Source of the DNA: Actinomycetes bacterium
GTDB taxonomy: Bacteria > Actinomycetota > Thermoleophilia > Solirubrobacterales > Solirubrobacteraceae
Direction: 5' to 3'
NCBI GenBank assembly: GCA_023429855.1
Contig: JAEZDB010000463.1
Span: 1-16,531, forward strand
Length of the DNA: 16,531 nucleotides
Within the stretch, counting starts at the first letter, position 1. Each line of letters opens with the position of its first letter. This document shows positions 1-9,256 of this stretch, one piece after another. The notes under the pieces are model-generated. The model saw only the letters and a list, made by a program, of their open reading frames with translations. It searched no databases and was not told where the DNA came from. Position numbers and translations under genes: made by a program.

Positions 1-1011
<1,011 letters not shown>

Positions 1012-1019
<8 letters not shown>

Positions 1020-1692
1020 CGAGGGCGTATCCGGCACCGCGGACCGTGCGGAGGATCCGCGGTTCGCCACCCGACTCGAGCTTCCGCCGCAAGTTCGACA
1101 CGAACACCTCGACCGTGTTCGTCGGCTCGGTCGGGTCGTGGTGCCAGACCTGCTCGAGGAGCTCCTCGCGGGAGACCGGTGCGCCGTTGCGGCGTCCGAG
1201 GTAGACGAGCAGCTCGAACTCCAGCGGAGTCGTCGGCACGACGCGAACGCCGCGGCGCACCGCCCGTCGTGCTCGATCGATGACGAGGTCATCGACCTCG
1301 ATCGTCTCGGCCGCGCCTGCTGGTGGCTGGCTGCGCCGGAGCAGCGCCCGCAGGCGGGCCAGCAGCTCGGTGCGGTCGAACGGCTTGACGAGGTAGTCGT
1401 CGGCGCCGGCATCGAGGCCGGTGACGCGGTCGCTCACCTCGTCACGAGCGGTCACGATCAGGATGGGCGTCTCGTGGTGGCTGCGCACCTCTCGGGCGAT
1501 GTCGAGGCCGTCGCCGTCGGGCAGACCGAGGTCGAGGATGATCGCGTCCCAGTGCTCGGCACCGATGCGCTCCAGCGCGCCAGCTGCGGTGCCCGTGGCC
1601 GTGGGCTCGTAGCCCTCGCGGGTGAGGGTTCGCGAGAGCGCTCCGGCGATCTCGTCGTCGTCCTCGACGATCAGCACGCGTTGGCCAGCCAC
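1012..1692 (-). CDS. OmpR/PhoB-family response regulator
   Basis: DNA-binding response regulator of a two-component system, partner of the overlapping histidine kinase. The N-terminal receiver has an acidic pocket near Asp11-Asp12, phospho-acceptor Asp54 in ILDLGLPDGDG, the switch Thr81 and the conserved Lys103 in YLVKPF. The C-terminal winged-helix DNA-binding domain (about 130-226) ends in the usual RTVRGAGY motif. I chose GTG 1692 (226 aa, normal for the family) because CATACT lies exactly 6 nt upstream, the same start layout as many genes here. GTG 1698 is the alternative and adds two residues. An upstream reading to 1800 would run into ftsK and is rejected. It is divergent from ftsK. No target sites can be assigned. 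Confidence 0.93.
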
Positions 1693-1698
1693 ACCCAC

Positions 1699-1704
1699 AG
1701 TATG
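1699..1704 (-). promoter_or_regulatory. Candidate -10 element of the two-component operon
   Basis: CATACT on the minus strand ends 6 nt before GTG 1692, matching the -10/start spacing seen at other genes of this window and implying a leaderless mRNA. The first base departs from TANNNT. No clear -35 is seen. The divergent gap to ftsK is only 67 bp. Confidence 0.4.
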
Positions 1705-1759
1705 GACGTCCGTCGAGTGGGCAGGAGCCTGGCCGCGCCTGACGAATGGGTGGGGCAGC

Positions 1760-4700
1760 GTGCCGAAACCACCTCCACGTGCACAACAACGCGGCTCCAA
1801 GTCCGCGCCGAAGAAGACTCCCGAGCTTCCGCTGCTGGATCAGCGTCGCCTCGACCTGATCGGTCTGGGGCTCATCGCGTTCGGGATCATCGTCGCGATT
1901 CCGCTGTATCGCGGCGGTACCGGCGGGTTCGTCGGGGACGCCGTCGCCGACGGCGCGCGGCTCCTGCTGGGGTCGGCCGCCTACGGCGCGCCGCTGCTGC
2001 TCGTCGCAGGCGGCCTCGTCGCGGTGTCGCCGCTGAGTATCAAGGCCTGCCTGCGAATCGGGGCTGGTGGACTCTGCGCCTTCTCAGCGATCACGCTGAT
2101 CGCCCGCGCCTCCGCCGGACCCGATGACGCCGCGAACTGGGGGAGTCAGCACCTGCGCGATGCCGGCGGCCTCCTTGGCGAGTCGTTGTGGACGCTCTGC
2201 CACGCGGCCTTCGGCGGCTTCGGCCCGTACATCGTTGCGATCGTCCTGCTGCTGGTCTCCGCACTGCTCTTGACCGGCGCGGAGCTGGCCTCGGTCGCCC
2301 GGGGCGCCGGGCGTGGACTCAGTCGTGCCGCTGCGGTGCCGGGGCGCATTCGCGCCGAGCGCCGCGCTGACCGTGCGATGGCGCTCGCCGACGCGCCGTC
2401 GTCCGTCCTGCGGGCCGCCCACGATCAGGCCTGGGAGCGTTCGCTCGACGAGCGCGAAGCGGCACTGGCGACCGGTACACCCGTGAACGCCGACCTGACC
2501 GGGACGTCCTCCACTGGGACGCGCACCGGTGGGGCCACCGCTACCCGCCGCCGCAAGCGCGTGCCCGAGATGGCGCCCGAGCCGACCGGCGTGCTCCCGT
2601 CGGACGCGCCGCGCACGTGGACCTCACGTGAAGAGGATCCGAGGACCTGGACCTCCGCCGGCGAGCCGGCTGCCGAGCGCACCGGCACGCTTACGCCCCC
2701 CGACCTGCCGGGTGTCGCTCCGACGGTACGGCGCGGCCCGCGCCAGGCGCAGCTGATCGACGGCGCGGAGCGCTTCCCTGACCTCTTCGGCGGCGAGGGC
2801 CCGGTCTGGATCGGTCCCGGCGAGCCGAGCCAAGAGCTGCCGCCGTCGGCGCCGCCGGTGGGCAAGTACCCGGATCCGCTTGAAGACTTCGAGGCCGAGC
2901 TCAGCGCCGCCCGTCAGGAAGACGGCGCCGACCTGCCCGACGAGCGCAACGGCGAGTTCTCCGACGCCGCCGAGCTGATCGAGGAGCGCGGCGCGGTCCT
3001 CGAGGACCCGGTCCTCGACGTGCCGGTGCCACCAGTCGTCGCTGACCTGCCCGAGGCCCCCGAGGTCGACGAAGCGCACGACCACGACTTCGATGACGGC
3101 GCTGACGACCCCGCCAACGCGCCGCAGCGCGCGACGGTCGGCCCGGAGGCGCTCACGCCGATGGGCCGCTACCGGGCCGAGGTCACGAGCGCCGAGGACT
3201 TCCCGTGGAAGATCCCGCCGCGCCGCGTCCTCACGCGCTCGGCCAAGGGTGCTGGCGCACCTGACCGCGCCGATCAGGAGCAGACCTCCGAGCTGCTGCT
3301 CGAGGCGCTCGGGCACTTCGGGATCCAAGCGCAGCTCGTCGGCTGCGTCTCGGGTCCTCACATCACCCGCTACGAGCTGCGCCTGGCGCCTGGCGTGAAG
3401 ATGACGAAGGTCGCCAACCTCAAAGACGACCTCGCGTACGCGCTCGCTGCGACCGACATCCGCATCCTCGCTCCGATCCCCGGCAAGACCGCCGTGGGCG
3501 TCGAGGTGCCGAACCGCAATCGCGCGATGGTGCGCCTCGGCGACGTGTTCGCCGACGCGCCGCCGAAGAGCTCGCCGCTCACGGTCTGGCTGGGCAAGGA
3601 CGTCGAGGGCCAGTCGGTCTTCGCCGACCTCGCCAAGATGCCGCACCTGCTGGTGGCCGGCACGACCGGCGCCGGCAAGTCGGCGTGCATCAACGGGATG
3701 CTCTCCAGCATTCTGCTGGCGGCCACGCCGCAAGACGTGCGCATGGTGCTCGTCGACCCCAAGCAGGTCGAGCTCACGCCGTACGCGTCGCTGCCGCACC
3801 TGCTCACGCCGGTGATCACGAGCCCGAAGCAGGCCGCGACGGCGCTGCAGAACCTCGTCCGCGAGATGGAGGCCCGCTACTCGACCATGGCGCTCTCCAA
3901 GACGCGCTCCCTCATCGAGATGAACCGGGTGCGCCGCGACCGCGGCGAGGCGGAGTTCCCGTACATCCTGTGCGTGATCGACGAGCTCGCCGACTTGATG
4001 ATGGTCGCCCCGGGTGAGGTCGAGGACTCGATCATCCGCATCGCGCAGAAGGCCCGTGCCGTCGGCATCCACCTCGTGCTCGCCACGCAGAGCCCGCGCG
4101 TCGACGTGATCACGGGCATGATCAAGGCCAACGTGCCGAGCCGCATCGCGTTTGCGGTGTCGTCGCAGACCGATTCGCGCGTGATCCTCGACCAGAACGG
4201 CGCCGAGTCGCTGCTGGGCCAGGGCGACATGCTCTTCTCGCCGGTCGGCACCGCGAAGCTGCAACGCATCCAGGGCGCCTACATCGACGACGAGCAGATC
4301 GAGCAGATCACCGGCTACTGGCGCAAGCAGGGCGAGCCGGACTTCAACGAGGAGCTGCTCGAAGAGGTCGTCGAGGTCTCCGCCGACGAAGCCAAGGGCG
4401 ACGGCCTGGATCCCGACGAGGACCCGATGCTCGAGGAGGCGATCCGCCTCGTCGTCGAGATGGGCACCGCGTCGACGTCGATGATCCAGCGGCGCTTGCG
4501 CGTGGGCTACACCCGCGCGGGCCGCCTGATCGACATGCTCGAGCGCAGGAGCGTGATCTCTGGTTACGAGGGCAGCAAGGCCCGCCAGGTCCTGATCGGG
4601 CCGAGCGAGGTCGAGCGGGTCGTCGCGCAGGTCCGGGCACGTGAAGAGGCCTCCAAGCCGAGTCTGTTTCCGGGTGAGGCACCCGAGCCGCCGGCGACCA

Positions 4701-4840
4701 TCGAGGCGGCACTGGCCGAAGACGACAGCATGGGACCGGTCGCGGGGCGCATCACGCCGCGGGAGACGGTCGAGGCTGGCGCTGCCGCTGGCGACGACAC
4801 GAGCGCCGGCGCGGGGAGCTACCCCGCCGCCGACCGATAG
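1760..4840 (+). CDS. ftsK: DNA translocase FtsK/SpoIIIE
   Basis: Septum-located ATP-driven DNA pump that clears and segregates chromosome termini at division. The 1026-residue product has four N-terminal membrane helices (about 31-49, 66-89, 94-116, 155-172), a long Pro/Glu/Asp-rich linker (about 180-500), and the motor. The motor has Walker A GTTGAGKS at 634-641 and Walker B IDELADLM with Asp741-Glu742. The C-terminal winged-helix gamma domain (about 890-955) contains STSMIQRRLRVGYTRAGRLI, the part that reads polar KOPS-like DNA sequences in the family. GTG 1760 is chosen as the first start that does not run into the divergent regulator; a G-rich stretch before it is only a weak ribosome site. 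The tail after gamma (about 70 residues) is low-complexity. It heads the run ftsK-rodZ-cinA-recA-recX. Confidence 0.95.
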   Translation: MPKPPPRAQQRGSKSAPKKTPELPLLDQRRLDLIGLGLIAFGIIVAIPLYRGGTGGFVGDAVADGARLLLGSAAYGAPLLLVAGGLVAVSPLSIKACLRIGAGGLCAFSAITLIARASAGPDDAANWGSQHLRDAGGLLGESLWTLCHAAFGGFGPYIVAIVLLLVSALLLTGAELASVARGAGRGLSRAAAVPGRIRAERRADRAMALADAPSSVLRAAHDQAWERSLDEREAALATGTPVNADLTGTSSTGTRTGGATATRRRKRVPEMAPEPTGVLPSDAPRTWTSREEDPRTWTSAGEPAAERTGTLTPPDLPGVAPTVRRGPRQAQLIDGAERFPDLFGGEGPVWIGPGEPSQELPPSAPPVGKYPDPLEDFEAELSAARQEDGADLPDERNGEFSDAAELIEERGAVLEDPVLDVPVPPVVADLPEAPEVDEAHDHDFDDGADDPANAPQRATVGPEALTPMGRYRAEVTSAEDFPWKIPPRRVLTRSAKGAGAPDRADQEQTSELLLEALGHFGIQAQLVGCVSGPHITRYELRLAPGVKMTKVANLKDDLAYALAATDIRILAPIPGKTAVGVEVPNRNRAMVRLGDVFADAPPKSSPLTVWLGKDVEGQSVFADLAKMPHLLVAGTTGAGKSACINGMLSSILLAATPQDVRMVLVDPKQVELTPYASLPHLLTPVITSPKQAATALQNLVREMEARYSTMALSKTRSLIEMNRVRRDRGEAEFPYILCVIDELADLMMVAPGEVEDSIIRIAQKARAVGIHLVLATQSPRVDVITGMIKANVPSRIAFAVSSQTDSRVILDQNGAESLLGQGDMLFSPVGTAKLQRIQGAYIDDEQIEQITGYWRKQGEPDFNEELLEEVVEVSADEAKGDGLDPDEDPMLEEAIRLVVEMGTASTSMIQRRLRVGYTRAGRLIDMLERRSVISGYEGSKARQVLIGPSEVERVVAQVRAREEASKPSLFPGEAPEPPATIEAALAEDDSMGPVAGRITPRETVEAGAAAGDDTSAGAGSYPAADR

Positions 4841-4843
4841 CCT
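4838..4843 (+). promoter_or_regulatory. Candidate -10 element for the RodZ-like gene
   Basis: TAGCCT starts on the TAG stop codon of ftsK and ends 6 nt before ATG 4850. It fits TANNNT-N6-ATG, so the gene may have its own leaderless promoter inside the run. No Shine-Dalgarno sequence is present in the 9-bp gap. Confidence 0.42.
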
Positions 4844-4849
4844 GCGGCC

Positions 4850-5641
4850 ATGGCGGAGATCGGCGCACAGCTGCGCGAAGCACGTACTCGCGCGCGGATC
4901 GAGATCGCCCAGATGGAGGCGCAGACGAAGATCCGCGCCAAGTACCTGCGGGCACTTGAGAACGAAGAGTGGGAGCTGCTCCCGGGCCCGACCTACGTCA
5001 AGTCGTTCCTGAAGACCTACGGCGACATGCTCGGCATCGACGGCCGCCAGCTCGTCCACGACTACAAACGCGAGCACGAGCCGTTCCAGATCGAGGGCGA
5101 CATCGGCCAGCTGTCGAAGCACAGCGGCGGCCGGATGAATCGCCAGCAGAGCCCGCCACCACTGCTGCGGAACCTGGCGCTCGGCCTGCTGGGGGTCGTC
5201 GTCCTCGGTGGCGCGGCCTACGCGTTCGTGCTCAAGGGCGACGACGAGACGCCCGCGGCTTCGACGCCGTCGAGCGGTGTTGAGGACCTGCCTGCGGATC
5301 CGACGACTCCCGCGGCCGACGAACGCGACGTTCCGGCGACGCCGAAGCGGGTAAGCGTCTTGGCCGTGGCCAGCGGCAACGCCACGGTGTGCCTGCGCAG
5401 CGGTAGCCGGGTGGTGGTGAAGGAACGCGAGCTCGAGAGCGGCGATCGCACGCGCACGGTGGCAGGGAAGACCGTCGTGGTCACCGTGTTGACTGGCGCA
5501 GAGAAGGTCAAGCTGCGCGTCAACGGCAAAACGCGGGCGCTGCCAGCCGACGCGCCCGCTGGCGCGGTCACGGTCACCGTGGCGCCGTCGGGTGTGAAGC
5601 TCGCGGGCGCGAGCGTCACCGCCTGCCGCCCGCCGGCGTAG
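4850..5641 (+). CDS. RodZ-like HTH / single-pass membrane protein
   Basis: Bitopic membrane protein of the RodZ family, which in other bacteria links MreB-type cytoskeleton or division machinery to the envelope. Layout of the 263 residues: cytoplasmic HTH_25 domain (about 4-75, with IGAQLREARTRARIEIAQM and the family block WELLPGPTYVKSFLKTYGDML), a basic juxtamembrane stretch, one membrane helix (about 105-127, LLRNLALGLLGVVVLGGAAY), an acidic/Pro/Thr linker, and a beta-rich extracytoplasmic domain like DUF4115 (about 165-260). The start is ATG 4850, 9 bp after ftsK. Whether the organism has MreB cannot be seen here, so a division role beside FtsK is inference. The name rodZ is reasonable by architecture, but true orthology is unproven. 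Confidence 0.85.
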   Translation: MAEIGAQLREARTRARIEIAQMEAQTKIRAKYLRALENEEWELLPGPTYVKSFLKTYGDMLGIDGRQLVHDYKREHEPFQIEGDIGQLSKHSGGRMNRQQSPPPLLRNLALGLLGVVVLGGAAYAFVLKGDDETPAASTPSSGVEDLPADPTTPAADERDVPATPKRVSVLAVASGNATVCLRSGSRVVVKERELESGDRTRTVAGKTVVVTVLTGAEKVKLRVNGKTRALPADAPAGAVTVTVAPSGVKLAGASVTACRPPA

Positions 5642-5644
5642 CAC

Positions 5645-5650
5645 TAGTCT
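5645..5650 (+). promoter_or_regulatory. Candidate -10 element for cinA
   Basis: TAGTCT followed by exactly 7 nt and then ATG 5658, inside the 16-bp gap after the RodZ-like gene. It fits the leaderless TANNNT-N7-ATG pattern, and no Shine-Dalgarno sequence is visible. Confidence 0.48.
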
Positions 5651-5657
5651 CCGGCGC

Positions 5658-6968
5658 ATGGCGCAAGCAGCAGACGGACGACGCCGCCTGCGCGGCGGGA
5701 TCGTGGTCACCGGCACCGAGGTGCTCGCGGGTCGCGTGACCGACCGCAACGGTCCATGGGTGTCGCAGCAGTTCGCTGAGCTGGGCGTCGAGACGGCCGG
5801 GATCGTGCAGGTCGGGGACCGCCGCGAGGACCTGCTGCAGGCGCTCGGGCAGGTCGAGGCCTGGGGCGTCGACCTGATCGTGACGACCGGTGGGCTCGGC
5901 CCCACAGCCGACGATCTCACGATGGAGGTCGTCGGCGACTACGCGGGCCGGCGGCTCGAACTTGACCCGGAGCTCGAAGGGCGCGTGTGGAAGCGCGTGG
6001 AGCTCGTGCGCGACCGCTTCCCCGACATCGATGTGGAGTCGCTCAAGCTCACGACCCGCAAGCAGTCGCTCCAGCCGCTCGGGGCCGTGCCGCTCGAGCC
6101 GATCGGCACGGCGCCTGGGTCGATCGTGCGGCCGGCCGACGGGCGGTCGGGGCCTCCCGTGGTGGTCTTGCCGGGGCCGCCGCGCGAGCTCCAGCCGATG
6201 TGGCATGCCGCGGTGGCGACCGAGCCCCTCGCGGGGTTGCTGGCGAGCGCGGTGCCGTTCGAGGAGCGGATGCTGCGGCTGATCGGGTTGCCGGAGTCGG
6301 ACCTGGCGGCGACGCTGCGCGAGGCCGAGGTTGGGGGGATCGATCTGGACCGGCTTGAAGTGACGACGTGCATGCGAAGCGGCGAGATCGAGATCGTCAC
6401 CCGCTTCGACGTTGAGGACGCGCCGCTCTACGCTCGCCTCGACGAGGCGATCCGGGCGAAGTACGCGAGCCGGCTCTACTCCGACGACGGCGCTTCGGTC
6501 GAGGAGGTCGTGCGGCGCGAGCTGGTCGCGAAGGGGTGGACGGTCGCGTTTGCCGAGTCCTGCACGGGCGGCCTGGTCGCCGCGAAGATGATCGAGCCCG
6601 CAGGCGCGTCCGACTACGTGCGCGGCGCGGTCGTGGCCTACGACAACGCGGTCAAGGTCTCGGCGCTCGGCGTGCCGGCGGAGCTGATCGAGGCGCACGG
6701 CGCGGTGTCGAGCGAGGTTGCGGCCGCAATGGCGGTCGGCGCGGCGGAGCGGCTCGGCGCGGACTGCGCCGTCTCGGTGACGGGCATCGCCGGCCCAGGC
6801 GGAGGCTCCGAAGAGAAGCCCGTGGGGACCGTGTGGTTCGGGGCCGTGGTGCCGGGCCACAAGCCGTTCACGCGCGAGATCTGGATCCCGGGCGACCGTG
6901 GCGCCGTGCGCGAACGCGCGGTGGTCGGCGCGCTGCACGTGCTGCGAACAAGTTTGCAGCAAGCCTGA
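5658..6968 (+). CDS. cinA: CinA: competence/damage-inducible family, NMN deamidase domain
   Basis: Two-domain CinA protein of 436 residues, normal length. The N-terminal MoCF/COG1058 domain (about 12-180) starts with GIVVTGTEVLAG and has the nucleotide/pterin-type loop TTGGLGPTADD (76-86). The C-terminal PncC domain (about 285-430) has the active-site motif AESCTGG with Ser301, and VSVTGIAGPGGGS further on. PncC-type enzymes deamidate nicotinamide mononucleotide to nicotinic acid mononucleotide in pyridine-nucleotide recycling. The N-domain has ADP-ribose pyrophosphatase activity in some members. cinA next to recA is a widespread arrangement and has been linked to competence and DNA damage. 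Here recA has its own SOS-type control region, so co-transcription would be partial at most. Confidence 0.94.
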   Translation: MAQAADGRRRLRGGIVVTGTEVLAGRVTDRNGPWVSQQFAELGVETAGIVQVGDRREDLLQALGQVEAWGVDLIVTTGGLGPTADDLTMEVVGDYAGRRLELDPELEGRVWKRVELVRDRFPDIDVESLKLTTRKQSLQPLGAVPLEPIGTAPGSIVRPADGRSGPPVVVLPGPPRELQPMWHAAVATEPLAGLLASAVPFEERMLRLIGLPESDLAATLREAEVGGIDLDRLEVTTCMRSGEIEIVTRFDVEDAPLYARLDEAIRAKYASRLYSDDGASVEEVVRRELVAKGWTVAFAESCTGGLVAAKMIEPAGASDYVRGAVVAYDNAVKVSALGVPAELIEAHGAVSSEVAAAMAVGAAERLGADCAVSVTGIAGPGGGSEEKPVGTVWFGAVVPGHKPFTREIWIPGDRGAVRERAVVGALHVLRTSLQQA

Positions 6969-6992
6969 AAACGCCTGATTCTGCGCGGGTTC

Positions 6993-7018
6993 TGCGCAGA
7001 GTTGGTGCAAACTGCGCA
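6993..7018 (+). terminator. Hairpin after cinA, possible terminator
   Basis: TGCGCAG (6993-6999) pairs with CTGCGCA (7012-7018) around a 12-nt loop in which TT/AA can pair further. It begins 25 bp after the cinA stop and has no T-run. An 8-bp direct repeat TTCTGCGC (6979-6986, 6990-6997) overlaps it. It could equally be part of the recA control region. Confidence 0.35.
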
Positions 7019-7024
7019 ACTTGG

Positions 7025-7036
7025 GAACACCTGTTC
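7025..7036 (+). promoter_or_regulatory. LexA (SOS) operator of recA
   Basis: GAACACCTGTTC is an exact GAAC-N4-GTTC palindrome, the core of the LexA/DinR box of Gram-positive bacteria and actinobacteria (consensus CGAAC-N4-GTTCG; here flanked by G and G). It lies 83 bp before the recA start codon. LexA should repress recA here until RecA filaments trigger its self-cleavage. lexA itself is not in the window. Confidence 0.87.
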
Positions 7037-7062
7037 GCATAAGTTCCGTCCGGACCCAACCG

Positions 7063-7068
7063 TACATT
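7063..7068 (+). promoter_or_regulatory. Candidate -10 of the recA promoter
   Basis: TACATT fits TANNNT and lies in the only AT-richer part of the leader, 27 bp after the LexA box, giving a 5' leader of about 45 nt. No good -35 is visible at 16-18 bp upstream. I see no TTGTCRGTG motif of the LexA-independent (PafBC) DNA-damage promoters. Confidence 0.35.
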
Positions 7069-7107
7069 TGTTCCCATCAGCCGGAACAGGCGAACTTCCT
7101 TCCAGCC

Positions 7108-7111
7108 GGAG
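7108..7111 (+). promoter_or_regulatory. recA: Ribosome binding site of recA
   Basis: GGAG, 7 nt before ATG 7119. It decides the recA start against the longer in-frame reading that begins in the promoter region. It is one of only two clear Shine-Dalgarno sites in the window. Confidence 0.75.
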
Positions 7112-7118
7112 ACTTCAC

Positions 7119-8228
<1,110 letters not shown>

Positions 8229-8263
8229 CCAGGACCGGGCAGGTTCGAGCCTCTCTGAGCTTC

Positions 8264-8307
8264 GGGACCGGACGATCGCGGAATGCGTGCCGCGGTCGTC
8301 CGGTCCC
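8264..8307 (+). terminator. 18-bp hairpin at the recA-recX junction (terminator/attenuator)
   Basis: GGGACCGGACGATCGCGG (8264-8281) pairs with CCGCGGTCGTCCGGTCCC (8290-8307) around the 8-nt loop AATGCGTG. Seventeen pairs are Watson-Crick and one (8276 with 8295) is a U-G wobble on the plus strand. The hairpin starts 36 bp after the recA stop. No T-run follows, as is common for terminators in high-GC bacteria. The first possible recX ATG (8283) lies in the loop. In E. coli recX is expressed by read-through of a terminator after recA, so an attenuator reading is natural. Confidence 0.7.
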
Positions 8308-9185
8308 AAGCGACGTCTGACGCGGTGACGCGCAAGCCTTCTTCACCGATCGACGACCTCGCGGCGCGGATCCGTGAGCTCGAGACCTCTGGGCCGGGAG
8401 GACCCAGCAGGTCTCGAGGTCGTTCCGCGGGCGAAGTTGGTTCGCAGGCGGAACTCGACGCCGAGCGGGCAGCCGCTGCGGGCGAGGGACTCGGCGCCGC
8501 GGTACCTGGCGAACAGGCGAGGGCGGGGGAGGAAGCACCCGCGTTGCCGTCGCGCGACGTCGACGACGACCGCGGGCCGTCCCTCGTCTCGCTCGTGGGG
8601 CAAGAGGCGCACGACGAGGCGCTCGGCGTGCTGCCCGACGGGACGCAGGTCCTAGAGCCCAAGCCGAAGCGCCCGAAGAAGGCGAAGGCCGCGCAGCTCG
8701 CGTTCAGCGATGCCGAGCCGCACCAGCGGGCGATCGAGCTGGCGTACAAGCTCGTGTCGCAGCGCGAACGCACGACGCGACAGGTGCGCGACAAGCTCAC
8801 CGCCAAGGACTGCTCACCTGCTGCGATCGACGCGGCCCTCGAAGAGCTCGGCCGCTACGGCTTCGTCGACGACGCGCGCTACGCCAAGCTCTTCGCCGAA
8901 GACAAACGGCGCCTGCAGGGTTGGGGTGAGCGGCGGATCCGCGGCCAGCTCGTGCGCGACGGCATCAGCCGAGAGATCCTCGACGGGCTCTTCGCCGACG
9001 GCGAAGCCGCGCTCTCTGCTCCGTCCGAGCTGGAGGCGGCCCTCGAGCTGCTGCGGCGCAAACGCCCCGACCTCAGCGACCCGAAGGTCAAGTCGCGCAT
9101 GGCCGGCATGCTCGCGCGCCGCGGCATCGCGAGCCCCGTCGTCTTCCAAGCCCTCCGCGAACACGCCCGAAGCGAAGACCGATGA
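8283..9185 (+). CDS. recX: RecX, regulator of RecA, with unusual N-terminal extension
   Basis: Small helical protein that binds inside RecA filaments and limits their growth and ATPase. The recognisable RecX core is about residues 146-296 (three-helix repeats: IELAYKLVSQRERTTRQVRDKL, ALEELGRYGFVDDARYAKLF, GERRIRGQLVRDGIS), already the usual full family length. Ahead of it lie about 145 unfamiliar residues: low-complexity Ala/Gly/Ser/Glu sequence, then a basic stretch KPKRPKKAKAA (about 127-137). Codons for residues 35-57 have 11 of 23 third positions A/T, unlike the flanks, and the DNA there is a chain of palindromes. The start is therefore uncertain. ATG 8283 sits in the loop of the recA-recX hairpin with GACGAT 6 nt upstream. 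GTG 8325 is a good alternative, and a start nearer the core is possible. Confidence 0.88.
   Translation: MRAAVVRSQATSDAVTRKPSSPIDDLAARIRELETSGPGGPSRSRGRSAGEVGSQAELDAERAAAAGEGLGAAVPGEQARAGEEAPALPSRDVDDDRGPSLVSLVGQEAHDEALGVLPDGTQVLEPKPKRPKKAKAAQLAFSDAEPHQRAIELAYKLVSQRERTTRQVRDKLTAKDCSPAAIDAALEELGRYGFVDDARYAKLFAEDKRRLQGWGERRIRGQLVRDGISREILDGLFADGEAALSAPSELEAALELLRRKRPDLSDPKVKSRMAGMLARRGIASPVVFQALREHARSEDR
8379..8418 (+). repeat. Inverted repeat (hairpin 2) in the 5' part of recX
   Basis: CTCGAGACCT (8379-8388) and AGGTCTCGAG (8409-8418) are perfect 10-bp arms. Inside them CTGGG (8389-8393) pairs with CCCAG (8403-8407), leaving one bulged C and a 9-nt loop. The pairing is entirely Watson-Crick, so strand cannot be decided from it. 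Confidence 0.7.
8422..8454 (+). repeat. Inverted repeat (hairpin 3) in the 5' part of recX
   Basis: GTTCCGC (8422-8428) pairs with GCGGAAC (8448-8454). After a 2x2 internal loop, GCGAA (8431-8435) pairs with TTCGC (8441-8445) around GTTGG. It lies 3 bp after hairpin 2. Confidence 0.65.
8459..8496 (+). repeat. Inverted repeat (hairpin 4) in the 5' part of recX
   Basis: CGCCGAG (8459-8465) pairs with CTCGGCG (8490-8496). A small inner stem GCAG/CTGC (8469-8472, 8476-8479) is possible. Weaker than the two preceding ones, but it continues the series 4 bp on. Confidence 0.45.
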
Positions 9186-9193
9186 CGTTCCGC

Positions 9194-9214
9194 CGCCACT
9201 AACGCCAGGTGGCG
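9194..9214 (+). terminator. Weak hairpin after recX
   Basis: CGCCAC (9194-9199) pairs with GTGGCG (9209-9214) around 9 nt, starting 8 bp past the recX stop. Only 6 bp and no T-run, so it is a weak terminator candidate. Confidence 0.3.
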
Positions 9215-9246
9215 CGCCCGCGGACAAGGCCGCCGGTGATCGAACC

Positions 9247-9251
9247 AAGGA
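9247..9251 (+). promoter_or_regulatory. Ribosome binding site of the methyltransferase gene
   Basis: AAGGA, 5 nt before ATG 9257, a canonical Shine-Dalgarno sequence. It selects this start over an in-frame upstream start at 9209, and contrasts with the leader-poor starts of most neighbours. Confidence 0.65.
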
Positions 9252-9256
9252 TTAGC

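Noticed and set aside
1622..1759. Longer ftsK start at ATG 1622
   Set aside because: It would overlap the response regulator and its promoter; the added residues are low-complexity and unlike FtsK N-termini.
2624..5920. 1098-codon open frame on the minus strand
   Set aside because: Antisense to ftsK and the RodZ-like gene in a GC-rich frame; His/Arg/Asp-rich sequence with no domain, while the plus strand encodes clear family proteins.
6945..6962. Second LexA-like site GAACAAGTTTG at the end of cinA
   Set aside because: The half-sites are two bases too close and the right one is imperfect, so it does not fit GAAC-N4-GTTC.
7082..7096. GAACAGGCGAAC near the recA start as a LexA box
   Set aside because: It is a direct, not inverted, repeat of GAAC, so it is not an SOS operator.
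8379..8496. CRISPR-like repeat series
   Set aside because: The three palindromes differ in sequence and have no equal-sized spacers.
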